From positions 2,945,501-3,009,500 of the forward strand of contig NZ_CP049905.1 of assembly GCF_011305535.1 (NCBI RefSeq): 64,000 nucleotides of DNA. Direction: 5' to 3'. This document shows, piece after piece, positions 15,350 to 23,770 of the stretch. Numbering within the stretch: position 1 is the stretch's first letter; every line of letters starts with the position of its first letter. The stretch comes from Diaphorobacter sp. HDW4B (GTDB taxonomy: Bacteria > Pseudomonadota > Gammaproteobacteria > Burkholderiales > Burkholderiaceae_C). Below the pieces are notes generated by a model. The model searched no databases and was not told the origin of the DNA. It saw only the letters and a program-made list of their open reading frames with translations. The position numbers and the translations under genes are program-made.

Positions 15350-16465
15350 ATGTTGATAGGTGTGCCAGCCGAAACGGTGGCGAGGGAAACCCGGGTCGCA
15401 GTGACCCCGGAGACGGTCAAGAAGCTCAAGGCGCAGGGTCACCAGATCCGTGTGCAGAGCGGCGCAGGCGTGGCCGCCAGCGTGACCGACGAGGCCTACG
15501 CGGCAGTGGGGGCCGACATCGTGGATCTGCAATCCGCATGGAGCGCTGATCTGATTCTCAAGGTGCGTGCGCCGAGCGAAGCAGAAATGCCGCTTGTCCG
15601 ACCCGGCACGACGGTGGTGGGCATGCTCAACCCGTTCGATGCCGCAGGTCTTGCGCGCATGGCGGGCGGCAACGTCACCGCCTACGCGCTTGAAGCCGCG
15701 CCGCGCACCACGCGTGCGCAAAGCATGGACGTGCTCTCGTCGCAGGCCAACGTGGCGGGCTACAAGGCCGTCATCATGGCGGTGGATCGTTACCAGCGTT
15801 TTTTCCCCATGCTCATGACGGCTGCGGGCACCGTGAAGGCGGCGCGCGTGGTGATTCTGGGCGTGGGCGTGGCGGGTCTGCAGGCGATTGCGACGGCCAA
15901 GCGCCTCGGCGCGGTGATCGAGGCGAGTGACGTTCGCCCGAGCGTCAAGGAGCAGGTCGAGTCGCTGGGCGGCAAATTCATCGATGTGCCTTTCGAGACA
16001 CAGGAAGAGAAAGAAGCGGCGGAAGGCGTCGGCGGCTATGCGCGCCCCATGCCCGAGAGCTGGCTGGCGCGCCAGCGGGCCGAAGTGGCCAAGCGCGTGG
16101 CGCAGGCGGACGTGGTGATCACCACCGCGCTCATTCCCGGACGCGCCGCCCCTGTGCTGGTGACCGAGGAAATGGTCAAATCCATGAAAGCCGGTTCGGT
16201 CATCATCGATCTGGCGGCGGCTCAGGGCGGCAATTGCCCTCTGACCGAGGCGGATCAGACCGTCGTGAAGCATGGAGTGACCCTTGTGGGAGAGACCAAT
16301 TTGCCTGCGCTCGTCGCGGCGGACGCGTCGGCACTGTACGCTCGCAACGTTCTGGACTTTCTCAAACTCATCATCGACAAGGAAGGCAAGCTGCACATCA
16401 ACCGGGAGGACGACATCGTGGTCGCCTGTCTGGTGGCCCACGAAGGGGCCGTCACACGCAAGTGA
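15350..16465 (+). CDS. pntAA: NAD(P) transhydrogenase subunit alpha part 1 (NAD-binding)
   Basis: The 371-residue protein is the soluble NAD(H)-binding domain I of proton-translocating transhydrogenase. Visible marks: MLIGVPAETVARETRVAVTP at the N-terminus, the RAQSMDVLSSQANVAGYKAV signature, the Rossmann motif VILGVGVAGLQAIATAKRLG, DVRPSVKEQVES, and IIDLAAAQGGNCPLT. It transfers hydride from NADH to NADP+ together with PntB, driven by the proton gradient. ATG 15350 follows CAGGAGAAACC. As in Rhodospirillum and many Burkholderiales, the alpha subunit is split into two genes; here they are 872 bp apart with another gene between. Confidence 0.94.
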   Translation: MLIGVPAETVARETRVAVTPETVKKLKAQGHQIRVQSGAGVAASVTDEAYAAVGADIVDLQSAWSADLILKVRAPSEAEMPLVRPGTTVVGMLNPFDAAGLARMAGGNVTAYALEAAPRTTRAQSMDVLSSQANVAGYKAVIMAVDRYQRFFPMLMTAAGTVKAARVVILGVGVAGLQAIATAKRLGAVIEASDVRPSVKEQVESLGGKFIDVPFETQEEKEAAEGVGGYARPMPESWLARQRAEVAKRVAQADVVITTALIPGRAAPVLVTEEMVKSMKAGSVIIDLAAAQGGNCPLTEADQTVVKHGVTLVGETNLPALVAADASALYARNVLDFLKLIIDKEGKLHINREDDIVVACLVAHEGAVTRK

Positions 16466-16512
16466 GGCTGATGCTTGCCACCTGTTCGGGATAGCAAGGA
16501 TTTGGTTTTTTC

Positions 16513-17244
16513 ATGTTGAAGATTTCTGTGCGCACACGCTCTGCGCTGGCTGTGGCTGCCGTTGCGGCATCCGCGATGTTTCTGTCTGCCTGCGCGCCGC
16601 TGGAGCCCAATCTGGTGAAGGTCGGTCGCGCCGAGCTGCAGTTGCCCCCCGGCGACTGGGAACATATCGACCAGGGCACGAACGCACTCTTCAACGTGAT
16701 GCCGGATGACGTCTCTCACGATCTGCCCATGCGTTCTCAGGCCGTTGGCCTGCGCGGCCCTCAGGGCGAAACGCTGGCCGTGATCGTGGTGCAGACGAAC
16801 GCCACCAACAACCCTCGCGACACCACTTTGTGGTCCCACACCTGCCCCGAACAACGCGGCGTGCAGGTCGAGGATTACGCAAAGGGCAGTCCCGTGCGCA
16901 TTGACTGTCTGCGCTTCAAGCGACGCGCGGACAACGAAGAGTTCCTGACGAAAAATCGTCCAGCGCTGGAAAAGTGGGCCAAGCAAAACAAAGCTGAACC
17001 ACTTGCGCCTTATTCGCACGTGTCCTACCGGTACGCGACTGCGGAAGGCGGCTACCTGCTGGTGGAAGCACTTGTCGACATGCGTCTGCTGCGGCCAAAA
17101 ACCGTGGGCACAGACCAGTTCCTCTCTGCGGGAAAGCCCGCGCAGGAATGGCTCGACCAATTCGTGCAAGCCGCCAAGAACAGTGTTGCCATGCTGGATG
17201 GCCGATTCGTCGTACCGCCATTTCCTGTACCGCTGCCTCAATGA
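16513..17244 (+). CDS. lipoprotein of unknown function inside the pnt operon
   Basis: The 243-residue product has a lipoprotein signal (basic start, hydrophobic run, lipobox FLSAC with Cys near residue 27) and a mature part with no domain I know. Two further cysteines (HTCPEQ and DCLRFK) could form a periplasmic disulfide. It begins 47 bp after pntAA and ends 93 bp before pntAB, on the same strand, so it is probably co-transcribed. A link to transhydrogenase function cannot be read from the sequence; it may be an insertion into the operon. Confidence 0.75.
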   Translation: MLKISVRTRSALAVAAVAASAMFLSACAPLEPNLVKVGRAELQLPPGDWEHIDQGTNALFNVMPDDVSHDLPMRSQAVGLRGPQGETLAVIVVQTNATNNPRDTTLWSHTCPEQRGVQVEDYAKGSPVRIDCLRFKRRADNEEFLTKNRPALEKWAKQNKAEPLAPYSHVSYRYATAEGGYLLVEALVDMRLLRPKTVGTDQFLSAGKPAQEWLDQFVQAAKNSVAMLDGRFVVPPFPVPLPQ

Positions 17245-17337
17245 CCGGATGCAGGGTTCGCGCCACAAGAAACAGAGGGCGCGCGGACCCGCAGATGGTG
17301 TGAGGAGCACCTGACATAAGAATCAAGGAGAACGCTC

Positions 17338-17667
17338 ATGGATGCCGTTTCCCCCACCCTGATCAATCTGATCATTTTCGTGCTGGCCATCTATGTGGGC
17401 TACCACGTCGTCTGGACCGTCACGCCCGCGCTGCACACGCCGCTCATGGCGGTGACCAACGCGATCTCGGCGATCGTGATCGTGGGCGCGATGCTCGCGG
17501 CCGCGCTCACCGAGACCACCCTCGGCAAGACCATGGGCGTGCTCGCCGTGGCGCTGGCTGCGGTGAACGTGTTCGGCGGGTTTCTGGTGACCCGCCGGAT
17601 GCTCGAGATGTTCAAGAAGAAGGAGCGCAAGGCCGCTCCGGCTTCCGATGCGAAGAAGGAGGCCTGA
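17338..17667 (+). CDS. pntAB: NAD(P) transhydrogenase subunit alpha part 2 (membrane)
   Basis: The 109-residue protein has three or four hydrophobic helices and the typical PntAB pattern: LIIFVLAIYVGYHVVWTVTP, LHTPLMAVTNAISAIVIVGA, and VNVFGGFLVTRRMLEMFKKK before a lysine-rich tail. It forms part of the proton channel (domain II) with PntB. ATG 17338 follows an AAGGAGAACGCTC ribosome site. Its stop is 1 bp before the pntB start, so the two are translationally coupled. Confidence 0.94.
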   Translation: MDAVSPTLINLIIFVLAIYVGYHVVWTVTPALHTPLMAVTNAISAIVIVGAMLAAALTETTLGKTMGVLAVALAAVNVFGGFLVTRRMLEMFKKKERKAAPASDAKKEA

Positions 17668-17668
17668 C

Positions 17669-19093
17669 ATGAGCATGAACCTCGTCACGCTGCTGTACCT
17701 CATCGCGAGCATCTGCTTCATCCAGGCCCTGAAGGGTCTTTCCCATCCCACCACGTCCATTCGCGGCAATGTCTTCGGCATGGTCGGCATGGCGATCGCC
17801 GTGGTCACCACCGCTGCGCTGATCTACCAGCTTGCCGGTCAGAACGCGCAGGGGCTGGTCTACGTGCTCGGCGGGCTGGTTGTCGGCGGCGGCATCGGTG
17901 CCTTCATGGCCAACCGCGTCGAGATGACCAAGATGCCCGAGCTGGTCGCCTTCATGCACAGCATGATCGGCCTCGCGGCCGTGTTCATCGCGATTGCGGC
18001 GGCGGTCGAGCCCTGGGCCTTCGGCATCACCGGCCACAACTCGCCGATTCCGCACGGCAACCGTCTGGAACTGGCGCTGGGCGCAGCCATCGGTGCCATC
18101 ACCTTCAGCGGCTCGGTCATCGCCTTCGGCAAGCTCTCGGGCAAGTACAAGTTCCGCCTGTTCCAGGGCGCTCCTGTGCAATTCAAGGGCCAGCACATCC
18201 TGAATCTGGTGCTCGCACTGGCGATGGTGTTCTTCATCGTCGGCTACACCATCAGCGAAGCGCGCATCGACATGTGGTTGCTGATCGGGCTGGCCTTCGT
18301 GCTCGGCGTGCTGATCATCATCCCGATCGGCGGCGCGGACATGCCGGTGGTGGTGTCCATGCTCAACAGCTACTCCGGCTGGGCGGCTGCGGGCATCGGC
18401 TTCTCGCTGAACAACAGCATGCTGATCATCGCCGGCTCGCTGGTCGGCAGCTCGGGCGCGATCCTCAGCTACATCATGTGCAAGGCCATGAACCGCTCGT
18501 TCTTCAACGTGATTCTGGGCGGCTTCGGTGGCGATGCGACAGCCGCTGCCACGGGCGATGCCGTGCAGCGCTCGGTCAAGAGCGGCAGCGCCGACGACGC
18601 AGCCTTCGTGCTGAGCCAGGCGGAGTCCGTGGTGATCGTTCCCGGCTACGGCTTGGCCGTCGCCCGTGCCCAGCACGCGGTCAAGGAACTGGCCGCCAAG
18701 CTGACCGAAAAGGGCATCAATGTGAAGTACGCGATCCACCCGGTCGCCGGTCGCATGCCCGGCCACATGAACGTGCTGCTGGCCGAGGCCGAAGTGCCTT
18801 ACGACCAGGTGTTCGAGATGGAGGACATCAACGGCGAGTTCGGGCAGGCCGATGTGGCGATCATCCTGGGCGCGAATGACGTGGTGAATCCTGCTGCGCA
18901 CACAAAGGGCAGTCCCATCTACGGCATGCCGATTCTGGAAGCCTACAAGGCCAAGACGGTGATCGTGAACAAGCGGTCGATGGCTGCGGGTTACGCGGGG
19001 CTGGACAACGAGTTGTTCTACATGGACAAGACGATGATGGTGTTTGGCGATGCCAAGAAGGTGGTTGAAGACATCGGCAAGGCGATTGAGTAA
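17669..19093 (+). CDS. pntB: NAD(P) transhydrogenase subunit beta
   Basis: The 474-residue protein combines about nine membrane helices (residues 1-270) with a C-terminal NADP(H)-binding domain III. Landmarks: SHPTTSIRGNVFGM, PIGGADMPVVVSMLNSYSGW, GSSGAILSYIMCKAMNRS, VIVPGYGLAVARAQHAV (nucleotide loop), HPVAGRMPGHMNVLLAEA and GANDVVNPAA. It couples proton re-entry to NADPH formation. I start at ATG 17669, 1 bp after the pntAB stop, with AAGAAGGAGG upstream. A strong terminator follows the gene. Confidence 0.95.
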   Translation: MSMNLVTLLYLIASICFIQALKGLSHPTTSIRGNVFGMVGMAIAVVTTAALIYQLAGQNAQGLVYVLGGLVVGGGIGAFMANRVEMTKMPELVAFMHSMIGLAAVFIAIAAAVEPWAFGITGHNSPIPHGNRLELALGAAIGAITFSGSVIAFGKLSGKYKFRLFQGAPVQFKGQHILNLVLALAMVFFIVGYTISEARIDMWLLIGLAFVLGVLIIIPIGGADMPVVVSMLNSYSGWAAAGIGFSLNNSMLIIAGSLVGSSGAILSYIMCKAMNRSFFNVILGGFGGDATAAATGDAVQRSVKSGSADDAAFVLSQAESVVIVPGYGLAVARAQHAVKELAAKLTEKGINVKYAIHPVAGRMPGHMNVLLAEAEVPYDQVFEMEDINGEFGQADVAIILGANDVVNPAAHTKGSPIYGMPILEAYKAKTVIVNKRSMAAGYAGLDNELFYMDKTMMVFGDAKKVVEDIGKAIE

Positions 19094-19114
19094 CGGTTGC
19101 TCTTGCCTTTGAAG

Positions 19115-19154
19115 GCCGTGCGGTGCTTGTTTTTGAGCGCTGCGCGGCTTTTTT
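19115..19154 (+). terminator. rho-independent terminator of the pnt operon
   Basis: GCCGTGCGGTGCT (19115-19127) pairs with AGCGCTGCGCGGC (19136-19148), 13 pairs including three G-U wobbles, followed by TTTTTT. It starts 22 bp after the pntB stop. Confidence 0.88.
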
Positions 19155-19176
19155 GTTTTGTTGTTTGTTTGAGGGT

Positions 19177-19360
19177 GGAGGCCGGGACTGCCCCCGGCTG
19201 GGCAGTAACTTTTTGCTTGCGCGCAAAAAGTCACCAAAAACGCGCTTGGAAGTCATCCGGCAGAACTCGACTGCGCGCCGTAGGCGCTCCGCTCGAACAA
19301 CCGCCGGAAGTCAGTTTGGAAGAGGTGGGGTTCGGCACTTCGCGTTGCTCGTGCCTGCTT
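19177..19360 (+). repeat. dispersed intergenic repeat, copy 1
   Basis: This ~184-bp element begins GGAGGCCGGG, has a core with a perfect hairpin ACTTTTTGC/GCAAAAAGT, continues with AAAGTCACCAAAAACGCGCTT, GCGCCGTAGGCGCTCCG and ACAACCGCC, and ends near CACTTCGCGTTGCTCGTGC. The same order of blocks recurs at 22087-22230 and, inverted, at 22370-22552. No protein is supported. It lies between the pnt terminator and fadD. Confidence 0.8.
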
Positions 19361-19546
19361 GGGCTGTGCTCGCTGGATGGGAATTGGTCGCATTGGTGTT
19401 GCGGGCATGACAAAAACGAACGATCGTGCAGAAATTTGTGTTTCTCTAGGGTATTCCAGACTCCGAAATCGTTCGGCGCACCCGACAATGCCCGGGATTT
19501 ACAAATTTTCTTTGCATCAGACTTCGAAAAATCAGGAGACCCCAGC
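19361..19546 (+). promoter_or_regulatory. fadD upstream region with a degenerate palindrome
   Basis: The stretch after the repeat holds no gene. At 19417-19430, CGAACGATCGTGCA resembles the perfect palindrome CGAACG-GT-CGTTCG seen before the GDSL gene at 27763-27776, with an intact left arm and a degenerate right arm. TetR-type repressors of fatty-acid genes bind sites of this general form. A good ribosome site (TCAGGAGACC) precedes the fadD start. Confidence 0.4.
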
Positions 19547-21226
19547 ATGACAGATCGTCCCTGGCTCAGCGCTTATCCGCCGGGCGTGCCATCCGATATC
19601 GACCCGACGCAGTACGAATCGCTGGTCGAGCTCATGGAGCAGGCATTCAGAGACTACGCCGACCGCTCGGCGTACAGCTTCATGGGCAAGGAGATCTCCT
19701 ATGCGCAGACGGACGAGGAGAGCCGCCAGTTGGCTGCCTATCTGCAGTCGCTGGGGTTGGTGAAGGGCGATCGCGTCGCGATCATGATGCCGAATGTGCC
19801 GCAGTATCCCGTCGCGGTGGCGGCCATTCTGCGTGCGGGGTTCGTGGTGGTGAACGTCAACCCGCTGTACACGCCGCGCGAGTTGGAGCATCAGCTCAAG
19901 GACTCGGGCTCGAAGGCAATCATCATTGTGGAGAACTTTGCGGCCACGCTGCAGGCCTGCATGGCGAGCACGCCGGTCAAGCATGTGGTGCTGGCCACCA
20001 TGGGCGACCGCATGGGGTTCCTCAAGGGCATGATCATCAATTACGTTGTGCGCAACGTGAAGAAGCTGGTGCCGCAGTTCTCGCTGCCGGGTGCCGTGCG
20101 CTTCAACGATGCGCTGGCGCGCGGTGCGAAGGCGTCGTTCAGCAAGCCGGAGATCCATCCGGAAGACATCGCGCTGCTGCAGTACACCGGCGGCACGACG
20201 GGGGTGTCGAAGGGCGCGGTGCTGCTGCACCGGAACATCATCGCCAACGTGCTGCAGTCCGAAGCCTGGAACGCGCCCGTGATGAGCAAGGTGCCGCAGG
20301 GCGAGCAGCCGACCAACATCTGCGCGCTGCCGCTCTATCACATCTTCGCTTTCACGGTGAACATGATGCTGTCCATGCGCACGGGCGGTAAAAGCATTCT
20401 GATTCCCAATCCGCGCGATCTGCCGGGTGTGCTCAAGGAGCTGTCCAAGCAGACCTTCCACAGCTTCCCGGCGGTGAACACGCTGTTCAATGGACTGGCC
20501 AATCATCCCGACTTCAACACCGTCAACTGGAAGAACCTCAAGTGTTCGGTCGGCGGTGGCATGGCGGTGCAGGGGGCGGTCGCCAAGCTGTGGCTGGAGA
20601 AGACCGGCTGCCCGATCGTCGAGGGCTACGGCCTGTCCGAAACCAGCCCGTCGGCGAGCTGCAACCCGGTCACGTCCAAGGAATTCTCGGGCACCATCGG
20701 CGTGCCGATTCCGAGCACCTACATGAAGCTGGTCGATGACGAAGGCCGCGACGTGATTCTTCTGGGCACGCCCGGCGAGATCGCCATCAAGGGCCCGCAG
20801 GTCATGGCCGGTTACTGGCAGCGCCCGGACGAAACCGCCAAGGTCATGACTGAGGACGGCTACTTCAAGACCGGCGACATCGGCATCATCGATGATCGCG
20901 GCTACTTCAAGATTGTCGATCGCAAGAAGGACATGGTGCTGGTCAGCGGCTTCAACGTCTACCCGAACGAGGTTGAGGAAGTGATCGCGATGATGCCCGG
21001 CGTGCTCGAATGCGCGGTCGTCGGCGTGCCCGACGAAAAGACTGGCGAAGCGGTGAAACTGGTGATCGTGAAGAAGGACCAGAGCCTGACGGAAGCGCAG
21101 GTCAAGGAGTTCTGCCAGAACAACCTCACCGGCTACAAGCGCCCCAGAGTCATCGAGTTCCGCGAATCCCTGCCCAAGACCCCGGTCGGCAAGATTCTGC
21201 GTCGCGAGCTGCGGGACAAGAAGTAG
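19547..21226 (+). CDS. fadD: long-chain fatty acid-CoA ligase
   Basis: The 559-residue adenylate-forming enzyme activates fatty acids with ATP and CoA for beta-oxidation. Seen in order: VKGDRVAIMMPN, the P-loop YTGGTTGVSKGA (213-224), ALPLYHIFAFT, VEGYGLSETSPS, GEIAIKGPQVMAGYW, YFKTGDIGIIDDRGYFKIVDRKKDMVLVSG split over the hinge, and the C-terminal PKTPVGKILRRELR with the catalytic Lys. This fits FadD rather than acetyl- or aryl-CoA ligases. I start at ATG 19547 with AGGAG upstream; the frame is open farther up but that part is repeat sequence. The possible TetR-type operator upstream suggests repression relieved by acyl-CoA. Confidence 0.9.
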   Translation: MTDRPWLSAYPPGVPSDIDPTQYESLVELMEQAFRDYADRSAYSFMGKEISYAQTDEESRQLAAYLQSLGLVKGDRVAIMMPNVPQYPVAVAAILRAGFVVVNVNPLYTPRELEHQLKDSGSKAIIIVENFAATLQACMASTPVKHVVLATMGDRMGFLKGMIINYVVRNVKKLVPQFSLPGAVRFNDALARGAKASFSKPEIHPEDIALLQYTGGTTGVSKGAVLLHRNIIANVLQSEAWNAPVMSKVPQGEQPTNICALPLYHIFAFTVNMMLSMRTGGKSILIPNPRDLPGVLKELSKQTFHSFPAVNTLFNGLANHPDFNTVNWKNLKCSVGGGMAVQGAVAKLWLEKTGCPIVEGYGLSETSPSASCNPVTSKEFSGTIGVPIPSTYMKLVDDEGRDVILLGTPGEIAIKGPQVMAGYWQRPDETAKVMTEDGYFKTGDIGIIDDRGYFKIVDRKKDMVLVSGFNVYPNEVEEVIAMMPGVLECAVVGVPDEKTGEAVKLVIVKKDQSLTEAQVKEFCQNNLTGYKRPRVIEFRESLPKTPVGKILRRELRDKK

Positions 21227-21288
21227 TAGGCAGGCCCATAGGCCCGACCGCTGATAATCTCCGGCTTTGTTTGCCGGAGAACCCAGCC

Positions 21289-22056
21289 TTGTCAACGACC
21301 ATCGCCATCTTGAGCGCCTTGCCACAAGAGCAAGGCAGCCTCGTCCACGCACTGCAGAACCCCGAAAAGATCATCCACGCCGGACGCACGTTCTGGCGTG
21401 GCACGCTGCATGGGCATCAGGTGGTGATTGCGCTGTCGGGCATCGGCAAAGTGGCCGCCGCCACCACCGCCACCGTGCTGGCTGAGAAGTTCGGCGCAAC
21501 TCGCATCGTGTTCACAGGCGTGGCCGGTGGCATTGGCGCGAACGTGAAGGTGGGCGACGTGGTCGTCGCACGCGACTATCTGCAGCACGACATGGATGCG
21601 TCACCGATCGTCGAGCGCTGGCTCGTGCCCGGTTATCCACAGATCCGCATGGCCTGCGATGCCGCTTTGACGGAGCAATTGCTCGCCGCCACACGCGAAA
21701 CCGTCGAGCGCGACAGCCACCAGATCGACTGGGCCTCGCTCGGCATGGAGGCACAGCACCGTCCGCAGGTGCATGCGGGGCTCATCGTGAGTGGGGATCG
21801 GTTTGTGAGCACGGCTCAGGAGTCGGATTCACTGCGTTTGGCTTTGGAGTCGGCGGGGCATGCTGTGTTGGCTGTGGAGATGGAGGGGGCTGCCGTCGCC
21901 CAGGTCTGCGCGGATTTCGGTATTGCGTTTGCTGCTGTGCGGACGATTTCTGATCGGGCGGATGATGGGGCGCATCTGGACTTTTTGCAGTTTGTGGAGA
22001 CTGTGGCTAGTCGGTATGCGGATCATGTGGTTAATGCGTTTTTGAAGTCTGTTTGA
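21289..22056 (+). CDS. mtnN: 5'-methylthioadenosine/S-adenosylhomocysteine nucleosidase
   Basis: The 255-residue enzyme removes adenine from MTA and SAH in the methionine salvage and activated-methyl cycles. Marks of the family: TIAILSALPQEQG (catalytic Glu), VIALSGIGKVAAATT, VFTGVAGGIGANVKVGDVV, DRFVSTAQE, VEMEGAAVAQV and RTISDRADD (catalytic Asp). The natural start looks like TTG 21289, eight to nine bases after CCGGAGA; no ATG fits the N-terminus and the frame farther up overlaps fadD. Late codons become G/T-rich compared with neighbours (around 21780-22056), but the reading frame and motifs are intact. Confidence 0.88.
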   Translation: MSTTIAILSALPQEQGSLVHALQNPEKIIHAGRTFWRGTLHGHQVVIALSGIGKVAAATTATVLAEKFGATRIVFTGVAGGIGANVKVGDVVVARDYLQHDMDASPIVERWLVPGYPQIRMACDAALTEQLLAATRETVERDSHQIDWASLGMEAQHRPQVHAGLIVSGDRFVSTAQESDSLRLALESAGHAVLAVEMEGAAVAQVCADFGIAFAAVRTISDRADDGAHLDFLQFVETVASRYADHVVNAFLKSV

Positions 22057-22086
22057 TTTTTTTGCCTCTGCTGGGTGGTTGCTTAC

Positions 22087-22230
22087 GGAGGCCGGGAGTT
22101 CGCCCCGGCGGGCGAGTAACTTTTTGCTTGCGCCAAAAAGTCACCAAAAAGCGCTTTGAATTCGGGGTCACACGATAGAACTCACTTTGCGCCGTAGGCG
22201 CTCCGTTCGGGCAACTATCGTGAGTCAGAT
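22087..22230 (+). repeat. dispersed intergenic repeat, copy 2
   Basis: It begins GGAGGCCGGG and runs through GGGCGAGTAACTTTTTG, a hairpin ACTTTTTG/CAAAAAGT, AAAGTCACCAAAAAGCGC, GAACTCACTTTGCG and CGTAGGCGCTCCG to GTGAGTCAG. It shares block order with copy 1 but stops about 40 bp earlier. It faces the inverted copy 3, so the two form a large imperfect inverted repeat. Confidence 0.8.
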
Positions 22231-22369
22231 CAAAAGCTGGGGAGGGCGCTGCTGCACTCTGCGGTGCAGCAGCGGAAGCGCGAGTATCGCGACGGAAAAA
22301 ATCGACGTTTTAGCGCGAGAGTTCAATTCGTCGCGCGGCTTGCGCATAGGCATCTCGCGATGTCGCGAG
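22231..22369. other. spacer between inverted repeat copies, hairpin-rich
   Basis: No gene is supported. A perfect 10-bp hairpin GCTGCTGCAC/GTGCAGCAGC with a 6-nt loop lies at about 22249-22274, and a CTCGCGA/TCGCGAG palindrome at about 22353-22368. The composition is GC-rich with many CG-containing palindromes. Confidence 0.5.
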
Positions 22370-22552
22370 AAGCAGCACGAGCAACGCGAAGTGCCGTGAC
22401 GTACCTCTTATGAAAACGCTGACTCGCGGCGGTTGTCCGAACGGCGCGACGAAGTCGCAAAGTGAGTTCTGCCGCGGGTATTGAAAAGCGATTTTTGGTG
22501 ACTTTTTGGCGCAGCAAAAAGTTACTCGCCCGCCGGGGCGAACACCCGGCAA
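22370..22552 (-). repeat. dispersed intergenic repeat, copy 3 (inverted)
   Basis: Read on the minus strand it repeats the blocks of copy 1: GCCGGGTG, GGGCGAGTAACTTTTTG, hairpin ACTTTTTG/CAAAAAGT, AAAGTCACCAAAAATCGC, GGCAGAACTCACTTTGCG, GGACAACCGCCG, AGTCAGC, and the end block GGCACTTCGCGTTGCTCGTG. It is a full-length copy like copy 1 and lies just downstream of corA. Confidence 0.8.
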
Positions 22553-22598
22553 GCCACCCGCAGCGGCAAACTCCAGCCAGCAAGCCCAAGCAAAAAAC

Positions 22599-23585
22599 CT
22601 ACTTGAGCCATCCGCGCTTGCGGAAGTAAAGCATAGGAATCACAGCACTGCAGACCATCAACCCAAGCCCAAAGCCGTAGCCATACTGCCACTCCAACTC
22701 AGGCATGAACTTGAAGTTCATCCCGTACACGCTGGCGATCAGGGTGGGGGGCAGCAGGGCGACGCTGGCGACCGAGAAGATCTTGATGATCTTGTTCTGG
22801 TTGATGTTGATGAAACCGACCGTGGCGTCCATCAGGAAGTTGATCTTGTCGAACAGGAAGGCCGTGTGGCTGTCCAGCGATTCGATGTCGCGCAGGATCT
22901 GGCGGGCGTCTTCGAACTGTTCGGCGTTGAGCATCTTGGAGCGCATCATGAAGCTCACCGCGCGGCGGGTGTCGAGCATGTTGCGGCGGATGCGGCCGTT
23001 CAGATCTTCCTGGCGGGCGATGGCGGCCAGGACTTCGCTGGCTTTGGCGTCGGTCACGTCGCCAGCCAGCACCTGGGTGCTGACGAGTTTCAGTTCGTCG
23101 TAGATGCCTTCGAGCGTGTCGGCGGAGTATTCGGCGTCGGCGTCGAACAGTTTGAGCAGCACTTCCTTGGCGTCTTCGATCAGGCCCGGTGCGCGGCGGG
23201 CGCGCAGGCGCACGAGGCGGAAGACGGGCACGTCGTCGTCGTGGATCGAGAACAGCACGCCCTTGCTCTTGAGCGAGTCGTTGACCAGGTTCAGGATGAA
23301 GGCGACGCGCACGGCGCGCGGGTCGTCGTCGATGTCGACCAGAAAGTCGCTGCGGATGTGGAGTTCGCCGTTGTCTTCTTCGTAGAAGCGGGCGGATTCT
23401 TCAAGGTCGTCGTCGGTCGCGTCTTCGGGAATCGACAGGCCGTAGTGCTGTTTGACCCAGCGCTTTTCTTCAACGGTGGGCGATTCCAGATCCACCCAGA
23501 TGGGCTGAAAGCGCTTGAGTTCTTCCAGCGATTCGATTTCTTCCTGGACCAGACGGCCGTTGGCGAGCGTGAAGATGTTGAGCAT
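22599..23585 (-). CDS. corA: magnesium/cobalt transporter CorA
   Basis: The 328-residue protein has a long soluble N-terminal region and two C-terminal membrane helices. The first helix ends in the signature YGMNFKFMPEL, and the sequence closes with the short basic tail YFRKRGWLK. The pore helix region (FLMDATVGFININQNKIIKIFSV) is typical. CorA forms a pentameric Mg2+ channel in the inner membrane. The start MLNIFTLANGRL agrees with Burkholderiales CorA proteins. It is the only gene on its transcript as far as can be seen, ending beside a repeat copy. Confidence 0.93.
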   Translation of the reverse strand: MLNIFTLANGRLVQEEIESLEELKRFQPIWVDLESPTVEEKRWVKQHYGLSIPEDATDDDLEESARFYEEDNGELHIRSDFLVDIDDDPRAVRVAFILNLVNDSLKSKGVLFSIHDDDVPVFRLVRLRARRAPGLIEDAKEVLLKLFDADAEYSADTLEGIYDELKLVSTQVLAGDVTDAKASEVLAAIARQEDLNGRIRRNMLDTRRAVSFMMRSKMLNAEQFEDARQILRDIESLDSHTAFLFDKINFLMDATVGFININQNKIIKIFSVASVALLPPTLIASVYGMNFKFMPELEWQYGYGFGLGLMVCSAVIPMLYFRKRGWLK

Positions 23586-23770
23586 GGCTCGGCGTTCCCG
23601 AAATTTGGTTGTGCAAGGGCGAGGGGCTGATGGCAGGTAGGTCTGACGCTTTCAACCCTCGGCACGCCGGGAGTTGAAAGCTACCAACTAGGGTAGGTTT
23701 CCACGGAGCAGTCTCCAAAAAAGAACAACAGATGAGCGAATGGCGGATTATGGCATTCGCTCGGTGCCAA

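Noticed and set aside
15094-15549. Possible small gene before pntAA
   Set aside because: No ribosome site and Arg-rich low-complexity product; it overlaps the strong pntAA start in another frame.
19097-19546. Upstream extension of fadD by 150 codons
   Set aside because: That stretch is terminator and repeat sequence, and the conserved fadD N-terminus starts at 19547 after a good ribosome site.
22506-23630. Plus-strand frame beginning in the repeat and running opposite corA
   Set aside because: Its start is repeat DNA and the rest is antisense to corA, which has the GMN motif.
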